Assembly: GCA_027366615.1 (NCBI GenBank) | Contig: DAHXNG010000071.1 | Location: forward strand, 1-43,033 | Origin: Nitrospirota bacterium | Lineage (GTDB): Bacteria > Nitrospirota > Leptospirillia > Leptospirillales > Leptospirillaceae | Reading direction: 5' to 3' | DNA: 43,033 nt | In this document: positions 18,957 through 27,671 of the stretch, in pieces | Layout of the letters: each line of letters opens with the position of its first letter | How positions within the stretch are numbered: the stretch's first letter is position 1 | The notes under the pieces: generated by a model | Told to the model about the DNA's origin: nothing | Databases searched by the model: none | Seen by the model: only the letters and a program-made list of their open reading frames with translations | Translations under genes and position numbers: made by a program

Positions 18957-21900
18957 TCATCGGCAGCGGGCCGATCGTGATCGGTCAGGCAGGCGAATTC
19001 GACTACTCCGGAACCCAGGCCGTCAAAACCCTGAAGGAGGAGGGGTACCGGGTCAGCCTCGTGAACTCGAATCCCGCCACCATCATGACCGACCCGGAGA
19101 TTGCCGACGCCACCTACATGGTTCCGCTTTCCGTGGAGAAGGTGAGCCAGGTACTTCTTCGCGAGAGGCCGGACGCCATTCTTCCCACAATGGGGGGGCA
19201 GACGGCGCTGAACCTGGCCGTGGCACTTGCCAAGGACGGCATTCTCGACCGTCTGGGGATCACCCTTCTGGGAAGCTCCATCGAGACGATCGAGATGGCG
19301 GAGGACCGGGGCAAGTTCAAGGAGGCGATGGCCCGTATCGGCCTCTCCGTCCCCCAAAGCTATCTTGTGCGTACGCTTCCCGAAGCGATTGAGGCCCTGG
19401 GGAAGCTCTCCTTCCCCATCCTTATCCGTCCCTCCTTCACGCTGGGCGGGACCGGCCAGTCGGTCGTCTATAACCGGGAAGAGTTCTCCCGCGCGGTTCT
19501 TTTCGGAATCGACCAGAGTCCGATCGGAGAGATTCTGGTCGAGGAGTCCCTGATCGGCTGGAAGGAGTTCGAGCTCGAGGTGGTCCGGGACAAAAAGGAC
19601 AATGCGATTATCGTCTGCAGTATCGAGAATGTGGACCCCATGGGGGTCCACACCGGAGACAGCATCACCGTCGCTCCGGCCATGACCCTGACCGACCGCG
19701 AGTACCAGGATCTGCGCGATGCGGCGATCGCGATCCTGCGCGAGGTCGGGGTCGAGACCGGGGGATCGAATGTGCAGTTTGCGATCAATCCCCGGGATGG
19801 CCGCGTCGTCGTCATCGAGATGAACCCGCGAGTCTCAAGGAGCTCGGCCCTGGCCTCCAAGGCGACGGGCTTTCCGATCGCCCGGGTTGCGACCCGGGTG
19901 GCGATCGGCTATACCCTCGACGAGATCTCCAACGAGATCACCGGGACGACCCCTGCCGCCTTCGAGCCCTCCATCGACTATGTCGTCGTGAAGATCCCGC
20001 GCTTTCACTTCGAGAAGTTTCCCCAGTCCGACCGGACATTGGGCCCCCAGATGAAATCGGTGGGCGAGGTCATGGGGATGGGCCACAACTTCCGGGAGGC
20101 TTTTCTCAAGGCTTTGCGCTCGCTCGAAAACGGAACGGACCATCTCATGCCTTGCGAGCTTCCGGAGGATCCGGAGGAGCGGGACCAGCTCCTCAAGACC
20201 CCCACCGACCGTCGGATCCACCAGATCGGGGAGGCGATCCGCCGGGGGCTCGATACGGAGACTCTTGTCCGCCTGACAGGATTTGACCCCTGGTTTCTCC
20301 GGGAGTTCGCCAAGATCGTTGAGTTTGAGGAGGAGATCCGGGAATATCGGGGACACCCCCTTTCCGGGGTGCCCCGGGAGCTTCTCCGGACGCTCAAGGA
20401 AAACGGCTTCTCGGACCGGGCCCTGGCCCGTTTTCTCGACCGGACAGAGGCCGAGATCCGCATCTGTCGGGAGGCCCATGGGATCCGGATGAACCTCCGC
20501 ACCGTCGACACATGCGCGGGAGAGTTTTCGGCAAGGACCCCCTACCTCTACGGGACCTATCATGGAGTGCCCGAATGGCGGCGCACATCCTCCTCCGACT
20601 CGGTCATCATCCTGGGGTCGGGCCCCAACCGTATCGGCCAGGGTGTCGAGTTCGACTACTGCTGCGTGCACGGGGTCATGGCGCTTAGGGAGATGGGGAT
20701 CTCTTCGGCCATGATGAACTGCAACCCCGAGACCGTCTCCACCGACTTCAATGTCTCGGACCGGCTCTTCTTCGATCCCTTGACCCTCGAGGATGTACTG
20801 GAGGTCATCGCCTGCGAACGTCCGCGAGGGGTCGTCGTCCAGTTCGGGGGGCAGACCCCCCTCCGGCTCATGAAGGGGCTCCACGAGGCGGGCGTGCCCC
20901 TTTTGGGCACCTCCTATGAAATGACGGATCTCGCCGAGGACCGGGAACGGTTCCGGGATCTGATCGACCGGCTGGGGCTCCTCCAGCCCCGGAGCGGACT
21001 CGTTCACCGCATCGATGAGGCACTTCCGGAAATCCGGCGCATCGGATTTCCCGTGCTGGTGAGACCCTCCTATGTTCTCGGGGGGGAGGCGATGGAGATC
21101 CTCTACGACCTGGAGGACTGGTTCGAATACGAACGGCGGATCGCCTCCCTCGACTTCCGGTTTCCCCTTCTGATCGACTCCTTCTTCTCCGATGCCACCG
21201 AGGTCGATGTCGACGCACTGGGCGACGGCCATGAGGTCGTGGTAGGAGGGATCCTCGAGCACGTCGAGCAGGCGGGGATCCACTCCGGGGACTCGGCCTG
21301 TTTCATCCCCCCGAGATCCCTTTCGGAAACCGTTCTCTCCGAGATCTCCCGGCAGACGAAGGTCCTGGGGGAGGCCCTTTCGGTCCGGGGTCTGATGAAT
21401 ATCCAGTTTGCCGTTCAAAATGAAACAGTCTATGTTCTGGAGGTCAATCCCCGGGCCTCCCGGACCGTTCCGTTCACCTCCAAGGCGATCGGCCTCTCTC
21501 TTCCCAAAATGGCGATGCGCATCATGATGGGAGAGACGCTGGCCTCGCTCGGCCTCTCGGGGCGCCGCCCACCGCTTCTTCCCTATACGGCCGTGAAAGA
21601 GGCGGTCTTCCCCTTCCGAAGGTTCCGGGGGGCTGATACGCTCCTGAGCCCCGAGATGAAGTCGACGGGCGAGGTGATGGGCGTCTCCGGCGACTTCGGT
21701 GGCGCCTTCAGGGATGCACAGGAGGCGTCGGGGATGGTTCTTCCGACCTCGGGGACGGTCTTCGTGAGCGTCAGCGACCGGGACAAGCCGGCGGCGGTTG
21801 AGGTCTCCCGAAGCCTTTTCGAGGCCGGATTCCGGATCATGGCCACGGGGGGAACTTCCCGGGCCCTCGCCACTGCAGGGATCCCTTCGGTGGGCGTTCT

Positions 21901-22162
21901 CAAGGTCAAGGAGGGTCGTCCCCACATCGTGGATCTTATCAAGGACGGGGAGGTTCAGCTCGTTATCAATACCGTCTCGGGCAAACAGGCCCAGAAGGAC
22001 TCCCTCTCCATCCGCCAGGAGACGCTCCTTCGGAACATTCCTTACTATACGACGATCGAGGGGGCCCGGGCCCTGGTTCTGGCCTTGGGGACAGGGCCGG
22101 ACTCAGGTGTCCGCTCCCTCCAGGAGCTCCACCGTCTGCTTTCTGACGGGGCCGGCGCTTGA
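18923..22162 (+). CDS. carB: Carbamoyl-phosphate synthase large subunit
   Basis: [32 protein letters not shown]..., two ATP-grasp halves, C-terminal MGS-like domain; GTG start. Confidence 0.97.
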   Translation: MPKRDDLRHILIIGSGPIVIGQAGEFDYSGTQAVKTLKEEGYRVSLVNSNPATIMTDPEIADATYMVPLSVEKVSQVLLRERPDAILPTMGGQTALNLAVALAKDGILDRLGITLLGSSIETIEMAEDRGKFKEAMARIGLSVPQSYLVRTLPEAIEALGKLSFPILIRPSFTLGGTGQSVVYNREEFSRAVLFGIDQSPIGEILVEESLIGWKEFELEVVRDKKDNAIIVCSIENVDPMGVHTGDSITVAPAMTLTDREYQDLRDAAIAILREVGVETGGSNVQFAINPRDGRVVVIEMNPRVSRSSALASKATGFPIARVATRVAIGYTLDEISNEITGTTPAAFEPSIDYVVVKIPRFHFEKFPQSDRTLGPQMKSVGEVMGMGHNFREAFLKALRSLENGTDHLMPCELPEDPEERDQLLKTPTDRRIHQIGEAIRRGLDTETLVRLTGFDPWFLREFAKIVEFEEEIREYRGHPLSGVPRELLRTLKENGFSDRALARFLDRTEAEIRICREAHGIRMNLRTVDTCAGEFSARTPYLYGTYHGVPEWRRTSSSDSVIILGSGPNRIGQGVEFDYCCVHGVMALREMGISSAMMNCNPETVSTDFNVSDRLFFDPLTLEDVLEVIACERPRGVVVQFGGQTPLRLMKGLHEAGVPLLGTSYEMTDLAEDRERFRDLIDRLGLLQPRSGLVHRIDEALPEIRRIGFPVLVRPSYVLGGEAMEILYDLEDWFEYERRIASLDFRFPLLIDSFFSDATEVDVDALGDGHEVVVGGILEHVEQAGIHSGDSACFIPPRSLSETVLSEISRQTKVLGEALSVRGLMNIQFAVQNETVYVLEVNPRASRTVPFTSKAIGLSLPKMAMRIMMGETLASLGLSGRRPPLLPYTAVKEAVFPFRRFRGADTLLSPEMKSTGEVMGVSGDFGGAFRDAQEASGMVLPTSGTVFVSVSDRDKPAAVEVSRSLFEAGFRIMATGGTSRALATAGIPSVGVLKVKEGRPHIVDLIKDGEVQLVINTVSGKQAQKDSLSIRQETLLRNIPYYTTIEGARALVLALGTGPDSGVRSLQELHRLLSDGAGA

Positions 22163-22241
22163 GTTTTTTCGGAAAATTTGTTTAAGTTCGAAAAGAGCAC
22201 TTGTCCCGACGATATATTTGATGAACGACCCAGGAGGGACC

Positions 22242-22718
22242 ATGCAACAGACACCCATGACCAAGGAAGGATACGCAAGGCTCCAGGAGGAGCTCGACCG
22301 CCTGAAGAAGGTCGATCGGTCCAAGAACATCCAGGACATTGCGGAGGCGCGGGCCCACGGAGATCTTTCCGAAAACGCCGAATACCATGCCGCCAAGGAG
22401 AAGCAGTCCTTTATCGAGGGGCGTATCAAGGAGCTTGAGTCCAAGCTTTCCACCGCGATCGTCGTCTCTGCTGCCCACCAGGACAAGGATCGCGTGACCT
22501 TCGGTGCCACTGTCTCCCTCAAGAACAGTGCCACAGGTGAGGAGAAGGTCTATACTCTCGTTGGGCAGGAGGAGGTGGATATCAAGCGCGGCCGGCTTTC
22601 GGTGGCTTCCCCCGTTGGAAAGGCCCTTGTCGGACGGCGGGTGGGCGAGACCGTTCTGATCCGGGTGCCTGCCGGAGAGATCGAATACGAGGTCTGCCGG
22701 ATCGACTACGAGGGGTGA
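22242..22718 (+). CDS. greA: Transcription elongation factor GreA
   Basis: MTKEGYARLQEELDRLK...AEARAHGDLSENAEYHAAKEKQSFIEGRI; AGGAGGGACC RBS. Confidence 0.96.
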   Translation: MQQTPMTKEGYARLQEELDRLKKVDRSKNIQDIAEARAHGDLSENAEYHAAKEKQSFIEGRIKELESKLSTAIVVSAAHQDKDRVTFGATVSLKNSATGEEKVYTLVGQEEVDIKRGRLSVASPVGKALVGRRVGETVLIRVPAGEIEYEVCRIDYEG

Positions 22719-22741
22719 GTCTCTCCCTGAAAGGGGTTCCT

Positions 22742-22858
22742 GTGAAAAAGGCTCTGACGCTTGTCCTGTTTGCTCTCACGGTGGCCATTCCCGCCCTGGT
22801 CGTCTTCGGGATCTATTTCTTCGGCCCCCAACTCTCCCGCCTCCTGACCGGGGGATAG
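22742..22858 (+). CDS. Candidate 38-aa single-TM small protein
   Basis: GTG start after GAAAGGGG; VKKALTLVLFALTVAIPALVVFGIYFFGPQLSRLLTGG*. Absent from the ORF track because of length. Confidence 0.45.
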   Translation: MKKALTLVLFALTVAIPALVVFGIYFFGPQLSRLLTGG

Positions 22859-23000
22859 TGTTTCAAAACCGACGGGAGCCAGGGGGACTGTTTCATTGTC
22901 GGACAGTTTCTCTTTTTTTTTATTCCTCTTTTGAGAGGGGAATGGGTGGTAGTTCTGTTAAGGTACTGTTTCTTAAGTGTATTCTTTTTGTAAGCCATCT

Positions 23001-23018
23001 TTGGCATTCTTCTTGCAT
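23001..23018 (+). promoter_or_regulatory. Sigma54 (-24/-12) type promoter
   Basis: TTGGCATTCTTCTTGCAT: GG-N10-GC with TTGGCA and TTGCA elements, about 60 bp upstream of the small zinc-ribbon gene. Confidence 0.75.
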
Positions 23019-23078
23019 TTCTTTTAGGGCATCGGGGAGGAAGTCTGGACGTCTCCACGATCCACAAGGAGGAGTGCA

Positions 23079-23276
23079 ATGGACTGTCAGCGTTGTCATG
23101 GGAAGATGGTGGAAGAGGAATTCAGCGACATCAAGGATGACTCGGGCTTTCTGAACTTTCGCGGTTGGCGATGTCTCCTGTGTGGTGAGATCGTGGATTC
23201 GGTCATCCTTTCGAACCGATCCCACAGGCCCTCCCCCATTGTGAGCCGCAACCGAAAGATTATGGCCTATCACTGA
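23079..23276 (+). CDS. Small CxxC...CxxC zinc-ribbon-like protein
   Basis: MDCQRCHGKMVEEEFSDIKDDSGFLNFRGWRCLLCGEIVDSVILSNR; AAGGAGGAG RBS. Confidence 0.85.
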   Translation: MDCQRCHGKMVEEEFSDIKDDSGFLNFRGWRCLLCGEIVDSVILSNRSHRPSPIVSRNRKIMAYH

Positions 23277-23371
23277 GAGACAGCTTTTTCGGCCGGGCCC
23301 GGGTCCTCCCCGGACCCGGATGCACTCATAGGGGAGAGGATCTCCCCGGATATTATAAAAAAGATGATGAA

Positions 23372-23713
23372 ATGAACAGGAGTGAGACGATGATTACGAT
23401 GAGCGAAAAGGCAGTGGAAAAGGTCAACGAATATCTCAAGACGGAAAACAAGGCAGGTTACGGCCTCAGGGTCTATGTCTCCGGGGGGGGATGTCATGGC
23501 TTCCAGTACGGGATGTCCTTCGAGGAGGCTCCGGGCGACATGGACCAGGTTGTCGAGGAGGCCGGCGTGAAGCTCTTCATCGACTCGCAGAGTTATCCCC
23601 TTCTTTCCGGGGCGACCGTCGACTATGTCGAGAATCTTTACGGTTCGGGTTTTGCCATCAAGAACCCGAATGCAAAGAGCTCCTGCGGATGCGGAAGCTC
23701 CTTTTCGGTCTGA
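23372..23713 (+). CDS. Iron-sulfur cluster assembly A-type protein (IscA/ErpA/HesB family)
   Basis: Conserved cysteines GGGCHGFQYGM and SSCGCGSSF. The real start may be a downstream ATG (MITMSEKAVEKVNEYL). Confidence 0.93.
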   Translation: MNRSETMITMSEKAVEKVNEYLKTENKAGYGLRVYVSGGGCHGFQYGMSFEEAPGDMDQVVEEAGVKLFIDSQSYPLLSGATVDYVENLYGSGFAIKNPNAKSSCGCGSSFSV

Positions 23714-23743
23714 GACTTCCGGGGTTCGTTCCGGAAGGTCAGG

Positions 23744-23776
23744 GAGGGCCTGTGGCACAGCAGGCCCTCTTTTTTT
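23744..23776 (+). terminator. Rho-independent terminator of the IscA/ErpA gene, overlapping the next start codon
   Basis: GAGGGCCTG-tggcacag-CAGGCCCTC perfect 9-bp stem followed by TTTTTTT. Confidence 0.85.
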
Positions 23777-24315
23777 GTGCGCTTTTATGGCTTCTTTTGC
23801 GGCCGGCCCAGCTCCTGGCCGCCCCCTGCTCCATTCCTGCGGTTTCGGAATATATTACCTCCCACAGCCATCCTCCCCAATCCTCCGGGACAGCCGACCG
23901 GATGGCGGCTTCCCTGATCGCCGCCTCTCAAAGAACGGCGCTCCCCCTCTATCTTCTGGTCGCCATTGCGCAGCAGGAGTCCTCTTTTAACCCAAGAGCG
24001 GTCAACCGCGATTCGGGTGACTACGGTCTCTTCCAGGTCCACTACGCCTTCTGGCGGGCCCATCTGGCAAGAAGGTCTTCCCGGGGGCTTCGGGAGATCC
24101 GGCGGGCGGACCTCCTCAGTATCGACTTGAATGTGCGGGCAGCCGTGCTGATCCTCTCCCATGACCTCAGGCTCTCCGGGGGGGATGCCGTCTCGATGCT
24201 CGGCCGGTGGTCGGGGAGGGTGGGGGAGGCTCACAAGCGGTATGTGGAGGGGGTTCTGGAAAAAGGAATGGGATTTCTCAACGGGCTTCGTCGCCGGGGA
24301 ATCTCCTGCCGATAG
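23752..24315 (+). CDS. Lytic transglycosylase (SLT domain)
   Basis: LVAIAQQESSFNPRAVNRDSGDYGLFQVHYAFW; putative GTG start 23752 gives the signal peptide MAQQALFFCALLWLLLRPAQLLAAP. Confidence 0.82.
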   Translation: MAQQALFFCALLWLLLRPAQLLAAPCSIPAVSEYITSHSHPPQSSGTADRMAASLIAASQRTALPLYLLVAIAQQESSFNPRAVNRDSGDYGLFQVHYAFWRAHLARRSSRGLREIRRADLLSIDLNVRAAVLILSHDLRLSGGDAVSMLGRWSGRVGEAHKRYVEGVLEKGMGFLNGLRRRGISCR

Positions 24316-24339
24316 CTGCCAGGAGGAAGGTCTTGCCTC

Positions 24340-25692
24340 TCAGGAGGGGGCGGCGGCGACCCGGTCGCGTCCGCCGCGTTTGGCTTCGTACAGCATCCTG
24401 TCGGCCAGGGCGATGAGTTCATCCTCGCGGGAGAGGTCCTCCGGATAGTTTGCCACCCCGATGCTGACGGTCACGCCCCCGGCCTTGGGGTGTTTCAGTG
24501 AGCGGACCGTTCCCAGAAGCCTTTCGGCAATCCTGACTGCCGTCTCCTTTTCGATCTCGGGAAGCACGACGACAAACTCCTCCCCTCCATAACGTCCAAA
24601 CCCGTCTTTTGCCCGGAGCGTTCCTGCGATCTTGCTTGTCACGGAGACGATGATCTCGTCTCCGACCTGGTGGCCCAGGGTATCGTTCACATTTTTGAAG
24701 TGATCGATATCGACCATGAGAAGGGAGAGAGGGGTCTTTCTTGAAACGGCATCCATCCATGCGAGATGGATAAAGGTGTCGAGGGAGTCCCGGTTGAGGA
24801 TTTTCGTCAAGGGATCGTGCTCTGACTTTCGCTTGAGATGGCTTCGGTGGGCGAAGAGCGCATGGCTCGTTTCGAGGACCGGTGCCGAGAGTTCGAGAGC
24901 GTTCTGGAACTCAAGCTCCGGTTGGGGATTCTCCTCGGGGAATGGCGGGGGAAAGAGCAGGAGAAAGGGGATGGAGGGGGTCGTCTCCTGCTGGAGTTTG
25001 AAGATGACGATGTGCTGCGAGCCTGTATGAGGGAGATGAAGAATCCCGGTTTTTGCGGGGTCGAGTTCGTCAAAATATCTGTCATTGAGGAAGAGGATCT
25101 CGCGGACGGCCTCCGTCAGGGGGAAGGAGGCCTGCTCGGCAAAGAGGCTTTCTGGATCGCTTGACAGGACCGTTACCGTCCGGGCTTCGATCCTGGCTTC
25201 GCAGTAGGCGGCGGCGTTGGCCGAGAGGAGCTGGCGAAGCGACTGGCAAATCAGGGACTCGTAGGAAAAGGAGACTTCGAGCGGAATCAGGTTTGTGAGG
25301 CTCTGGGCAAAGGACCTGTAGCGGTTGAAGATGGCCATGAGACCGTTGCGCGCGGCGACCTGTTCGGCCAGAAAGGCGACGATGGAAAAAGAGATGCGGG
25401 GCCAGGGATCTCCCTGGTCGTCCATTATATCGGGAGCGCCATCCTCGAGTGCGATATGGGTAAAGCTCCCCGGGGGAAGTTCCTTGGCATTGTTGACAAT
25501 GGGAGTCCCGTCCATCGTGGCGACGATCTGGATGTTCTGGGAAGGGCGGGGATCGATGACGCCCGAGAGGACAAGGGAGGGATCGGAGATCTGCATGAGG
25601 GTCTGGACGATCAAATCCCATCGCAAGGGGGAGAGATAGCGGGGGCGAACAAGAAGGAGGCGGCAGACATCTTGGGGGGAAGAGGGGTCCAT
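24340..25692 (-). CDS. Diguanylate cyclase (GGDEF domain) with a GAF-like N-terminal sensor region
   Basis: HDPLTKILNRDSL, MVDIDHFKNVNDTLGHQVGDEII, GRYGGEEFVVVLPE (GGEEF active site), ADRMLYEAKRGGRDRV. Confidence 0.93.
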   Translation of the reverse strand: MDPSSPQDVCRLLLVRPRYLSPLRWDLIVQTLMQISDPSLVLSGVIDPRPSQNIQIVATMDGTPIVNNAKELPPGSFTHIALEDGAPDIMDDQGDPWPRISFSIVAFLAEQVAARNGLMAIFNRYRSFAQSLTNLIPLEVSFSYESLICQSLRQLLSANAAAYCEARIEARTVTVLSSDPESLFAEQASFPLTEAVREILFLNDRYFDELDPAKTGILHLPHTGSQHIVIFKLQQETTPSIPFLLLFPPPFPEENPQPELEFQNALELSAPVLETSHALFAHRSHLKRKSEHDPLTKILNRDSLDTFIHLAWMDAVSRKTPLSLLMVDIDHFKNVNDTLGHQVGDEIIVSVTSKIAGTLRAKDGFGRYGGEEFVVVLPEIEKETAVRIAERLLGTVRSLKHPKAGGVTVSIGVANYPEDLSREDELIALADRMLYEAKRGGRDRVAAAPS

Positions 25693-25801
25693 GGAGCCTT
25701 TTTTTTGACGAGTATGCCAAAGTGACGACCGGGGACGGCAAAAAAAACATTACGTTCGTTAGACTACCACAGGATAAGGGGAAAGTGAAAAGATGTGCGG
25801 A

Positions 25802-27259
25802 TCAGAGGGCGTCGGTCATCTCGTCGATGACGTAGCGGACGATCTCGGCCATGGTCGGATGGATGTGAAGGATCCTCTGATAGGTGTCGACGGTGGCACG
25901 AAGGGAAATTGCCACCCCGATCAAGTGGATAAGATCGGCGGCTCCCGGGCCGAACATTTCCGCGCCCAGGATCTCCCGGGTCTTGGCGGAGGCGGTGATC
26001 TTCAGTGCGCCCTCCGTCTGTCTGTTGACGATAGCCCGGCCGAGCTCGGAAAAGGGAAGATAGCCCGTCAAAACGGGAATGGCGCGTTCCCGGGCCTCCG
26101 ATTCGCTGATTCCGACCCGCGCAAACTCCGGCTCGGTGAAGATCGAAAGGGGAACAGGACGTTCTTCGACGATGCGCGGCGGGTCGAGGACGGCGTTTGT
26201 CCCGGCCATCTCCCCGTGGTAGGTGGCGAGGTTCAGGACGGGGAGGTGGCCTGTCACGTCACCGGCGGCAAAGATGTGAGGGTTTGATGTGCGGAGGCAG
26301 GGGTCGACGGCGATCGCCCCGGCATGGGAAAGGACGATTCCGGCGTGTTCGCAGCCAATCCCCGTGACGGCAGCCTGTCGGCCGGTCGCGAAGAGGATCC
26401 GGTCGGCCTCGAGGCGGAGGGCGTCTCCGTCTTTTCTTGTGGCATGGAGGATCGGCCGGCCGCCTGATGTCTCGAAGCGGTGGGCCGTCATGCCGAGATG
26501 CACCCTCAGTCCGCTTTTCTCAAGTGCGGCGATATATCCCTCCCCGATTCGAGGGTCGACGTTCGGGTTCCAGTGATGGGAGATCTCGACGACCTCGACC
26601 CGGACCCCCAGCATTGAGAGGTATTGTCCAAGCTCGAGTCCTACCGGACCTGCCCCCATGACAACCACCGACCGGGGAAGGGTGAGACATTCGAGGAGGT
26701 CGTCGGAGGTCCAGAGCCACTCCCGGTTGATCCCGGGGATCTCCGGGATGCGGGGGGTGGATCCCGTGGCAACGATGGCCCGGTCAAAGTGAAGGACCTC
26801 GTCTCCGACCCTGGCGGAGCTGTGGGAGAGGAATGTGGCAGGAGCGGGAATAAATCGTATGCCCGGGTTCCCGGTGACGCTCTGGTGAGCCGACTCGGCC
26901 ATCTCGCGGATCATGGAGTTCTTCATCGCCACGATGGTTGGAATGTCGATACGAAGAGATCCTGCGTCAAGGGAGATCCCCAGATCGGAAAGGCCCGTCC
27001 TGAGAAGGTGGAGGACGTGGGCTGGCCGGAGAAGGGCCTTGGAGGGCATGCATCCCTTCAGGATGCAGAGCCCTCCGAAGGGAGGCGGAGAGGCCAAAAC
27101 AACCTCCGCTCCGAGACTTGCCGCCTGTCTTGCGGCATAGCGCCCGGCCGATCCGGCGCCGATGACGAGAATCTTTCTTTTTTTCAAGGGAACCTCAGGG
27201 GGATTCGGGTGAGGAGTCTTCTGGGCCCGGGTTGCGCCTTCTCTCCGTAGAGAGAGCAT
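25802..27259 (-). CDS. FAD-dependent pyridine nucleotide-disulfide oxidoreductase (dihydrolipoamide dehydrogenase/mercuric reductase-like)
   Basis: KILVIGAGSAGRYAARQAASLG, redox CILKGC motif (CX4C), VVMGAGPVGLELGQYLS, IFAAGDVTGHLPVLN, C-terminal HIHPTMAEIV. Confidence 0.9.
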   Translation of the reverse strand: MLSLRREGATRAQKTPHPNPPEVPLKKRKILVIGAGSAGRYAARQAASLGAEVVLASPPPFGGLCILKGCMPSKALLRPAHVLHLLRTGLSDLGISLDAGSLRIDIPTIVAMKNSMIREMAESAHQSVTGNPGIRFIPAPATFLSHSSARVGDEVLHFDRAIVATGSTPRIPEIPGINREWLWTSDDLLECLTLPRSVVVMGAGPVGLELGQYLSMLGVRVEVVEISHHWNPNVDPRIGEGYIAALEKSGLRVHLGMTAHRFETSGGRPILHATRKDGDALRLEADRILFATGRQAAVTGIGCEHAGIVLSHAGAIAVDPCLRTSNPHIFAAGDVTGHLPVLNLATYHGEMAGTNAVLDPPRIVEERPVPLSIFTEPEFARVGISESEARERAIPVLTGYLPFSELGRAIVNRQTEGALKITASAKTREILGAEMFGPGAADLIHLIGVAISLRATVDTYQRILHIHPTMAEIVRYVIDEMTDAL

Positions 27260-27370
27260 AACTGAAATGGCCGAGAGAAGTCATCTTGAGGACGTTTTTC
27301 AGGCGGCAGGGGCCGCTTTGGGGCGTTTTGAAAGAGTTTTTGTGCGAATTGGGATTTTTCGAGAGGGATA

Positions 27371-27399
27371 TTGCCTTTTTTTAACTCACCGTGTAATCT
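27371..27399 (+). promoter_or_regulatory. Candidate sigma70 promoter for the glnA leader
   Basis: TTGCCT-N17-TAATCT. Confidence 0.4.
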
Positions 27400-27514
27400 T
27401 TGTGGAGATCGGTATCGCGAAAAACGCATCCAGACTTTCCAGGCCAAAGACAGGCCGCCAGGAAAGGATCATCGGCGATGTTCACGCAGAGACGGTGATC
27501 GGGAGCGAGAATAA

Positions 27515-27581
27515 GGGGCGAAGACAAGGGAGTCTTCATGAGTCGTCATGGAGGCTCTTTTTTTGTTTCGCCCCCTTTTTT
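27515..27581 (+). terminator. Nested intrinsic terminator in the glnA leader
   Basis: Inner 12-bp stem GAGTCTTCATGA-GTCG-TCATGGAGGCTC (27530-27557) then T7. Outer stem GGGGCGAA (27515-27522)/TTCGCCCC (27567-27574) then T6. Confidence 0.85.
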
Positions 27582-27671
27582 ATGTTCAGGCGGAGGCGGG
27601 ATCCGGGACCAGGTCCCACTCCGCCCCGGGTTTTCCCATCCCATGACCATCATTTAAGGAGCAGGATTCTC

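Noticed and set aside
19835-21925. 696-aa minus-strand ORF antisense to carB
   Set aside because: Shadow ORF of a GC-rich, strongly coding plus-strand gene; no recognisable domain, and carB identity is unambiguous.
22921-22942. TTCCTCT-TTTG-AGAGGGGAA hairpin near a T-run after greA
   Set aside because: The T-run is 5' of the hairpin on the plus strand and becomes an A-run on the minus strand, so it is not an intrinsic terminator.
27442-27457. Possible sigma54 promoter AGGCCAAAGACAGGCC before glnA
   Set aside because: GG-N10-GC spacing is present but the TTGC element is absent and it better explains itself as the GGCC/GGCC part of a leader hairpin.
27267-27671. In-frame N-terminal extension of glnA as called in the ORF track (starts at 27267)
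   Set aside because: It would run through the nested terminator and leader hairpins; the canonical GlnA start with an AAGGAG RBS is at 27672.
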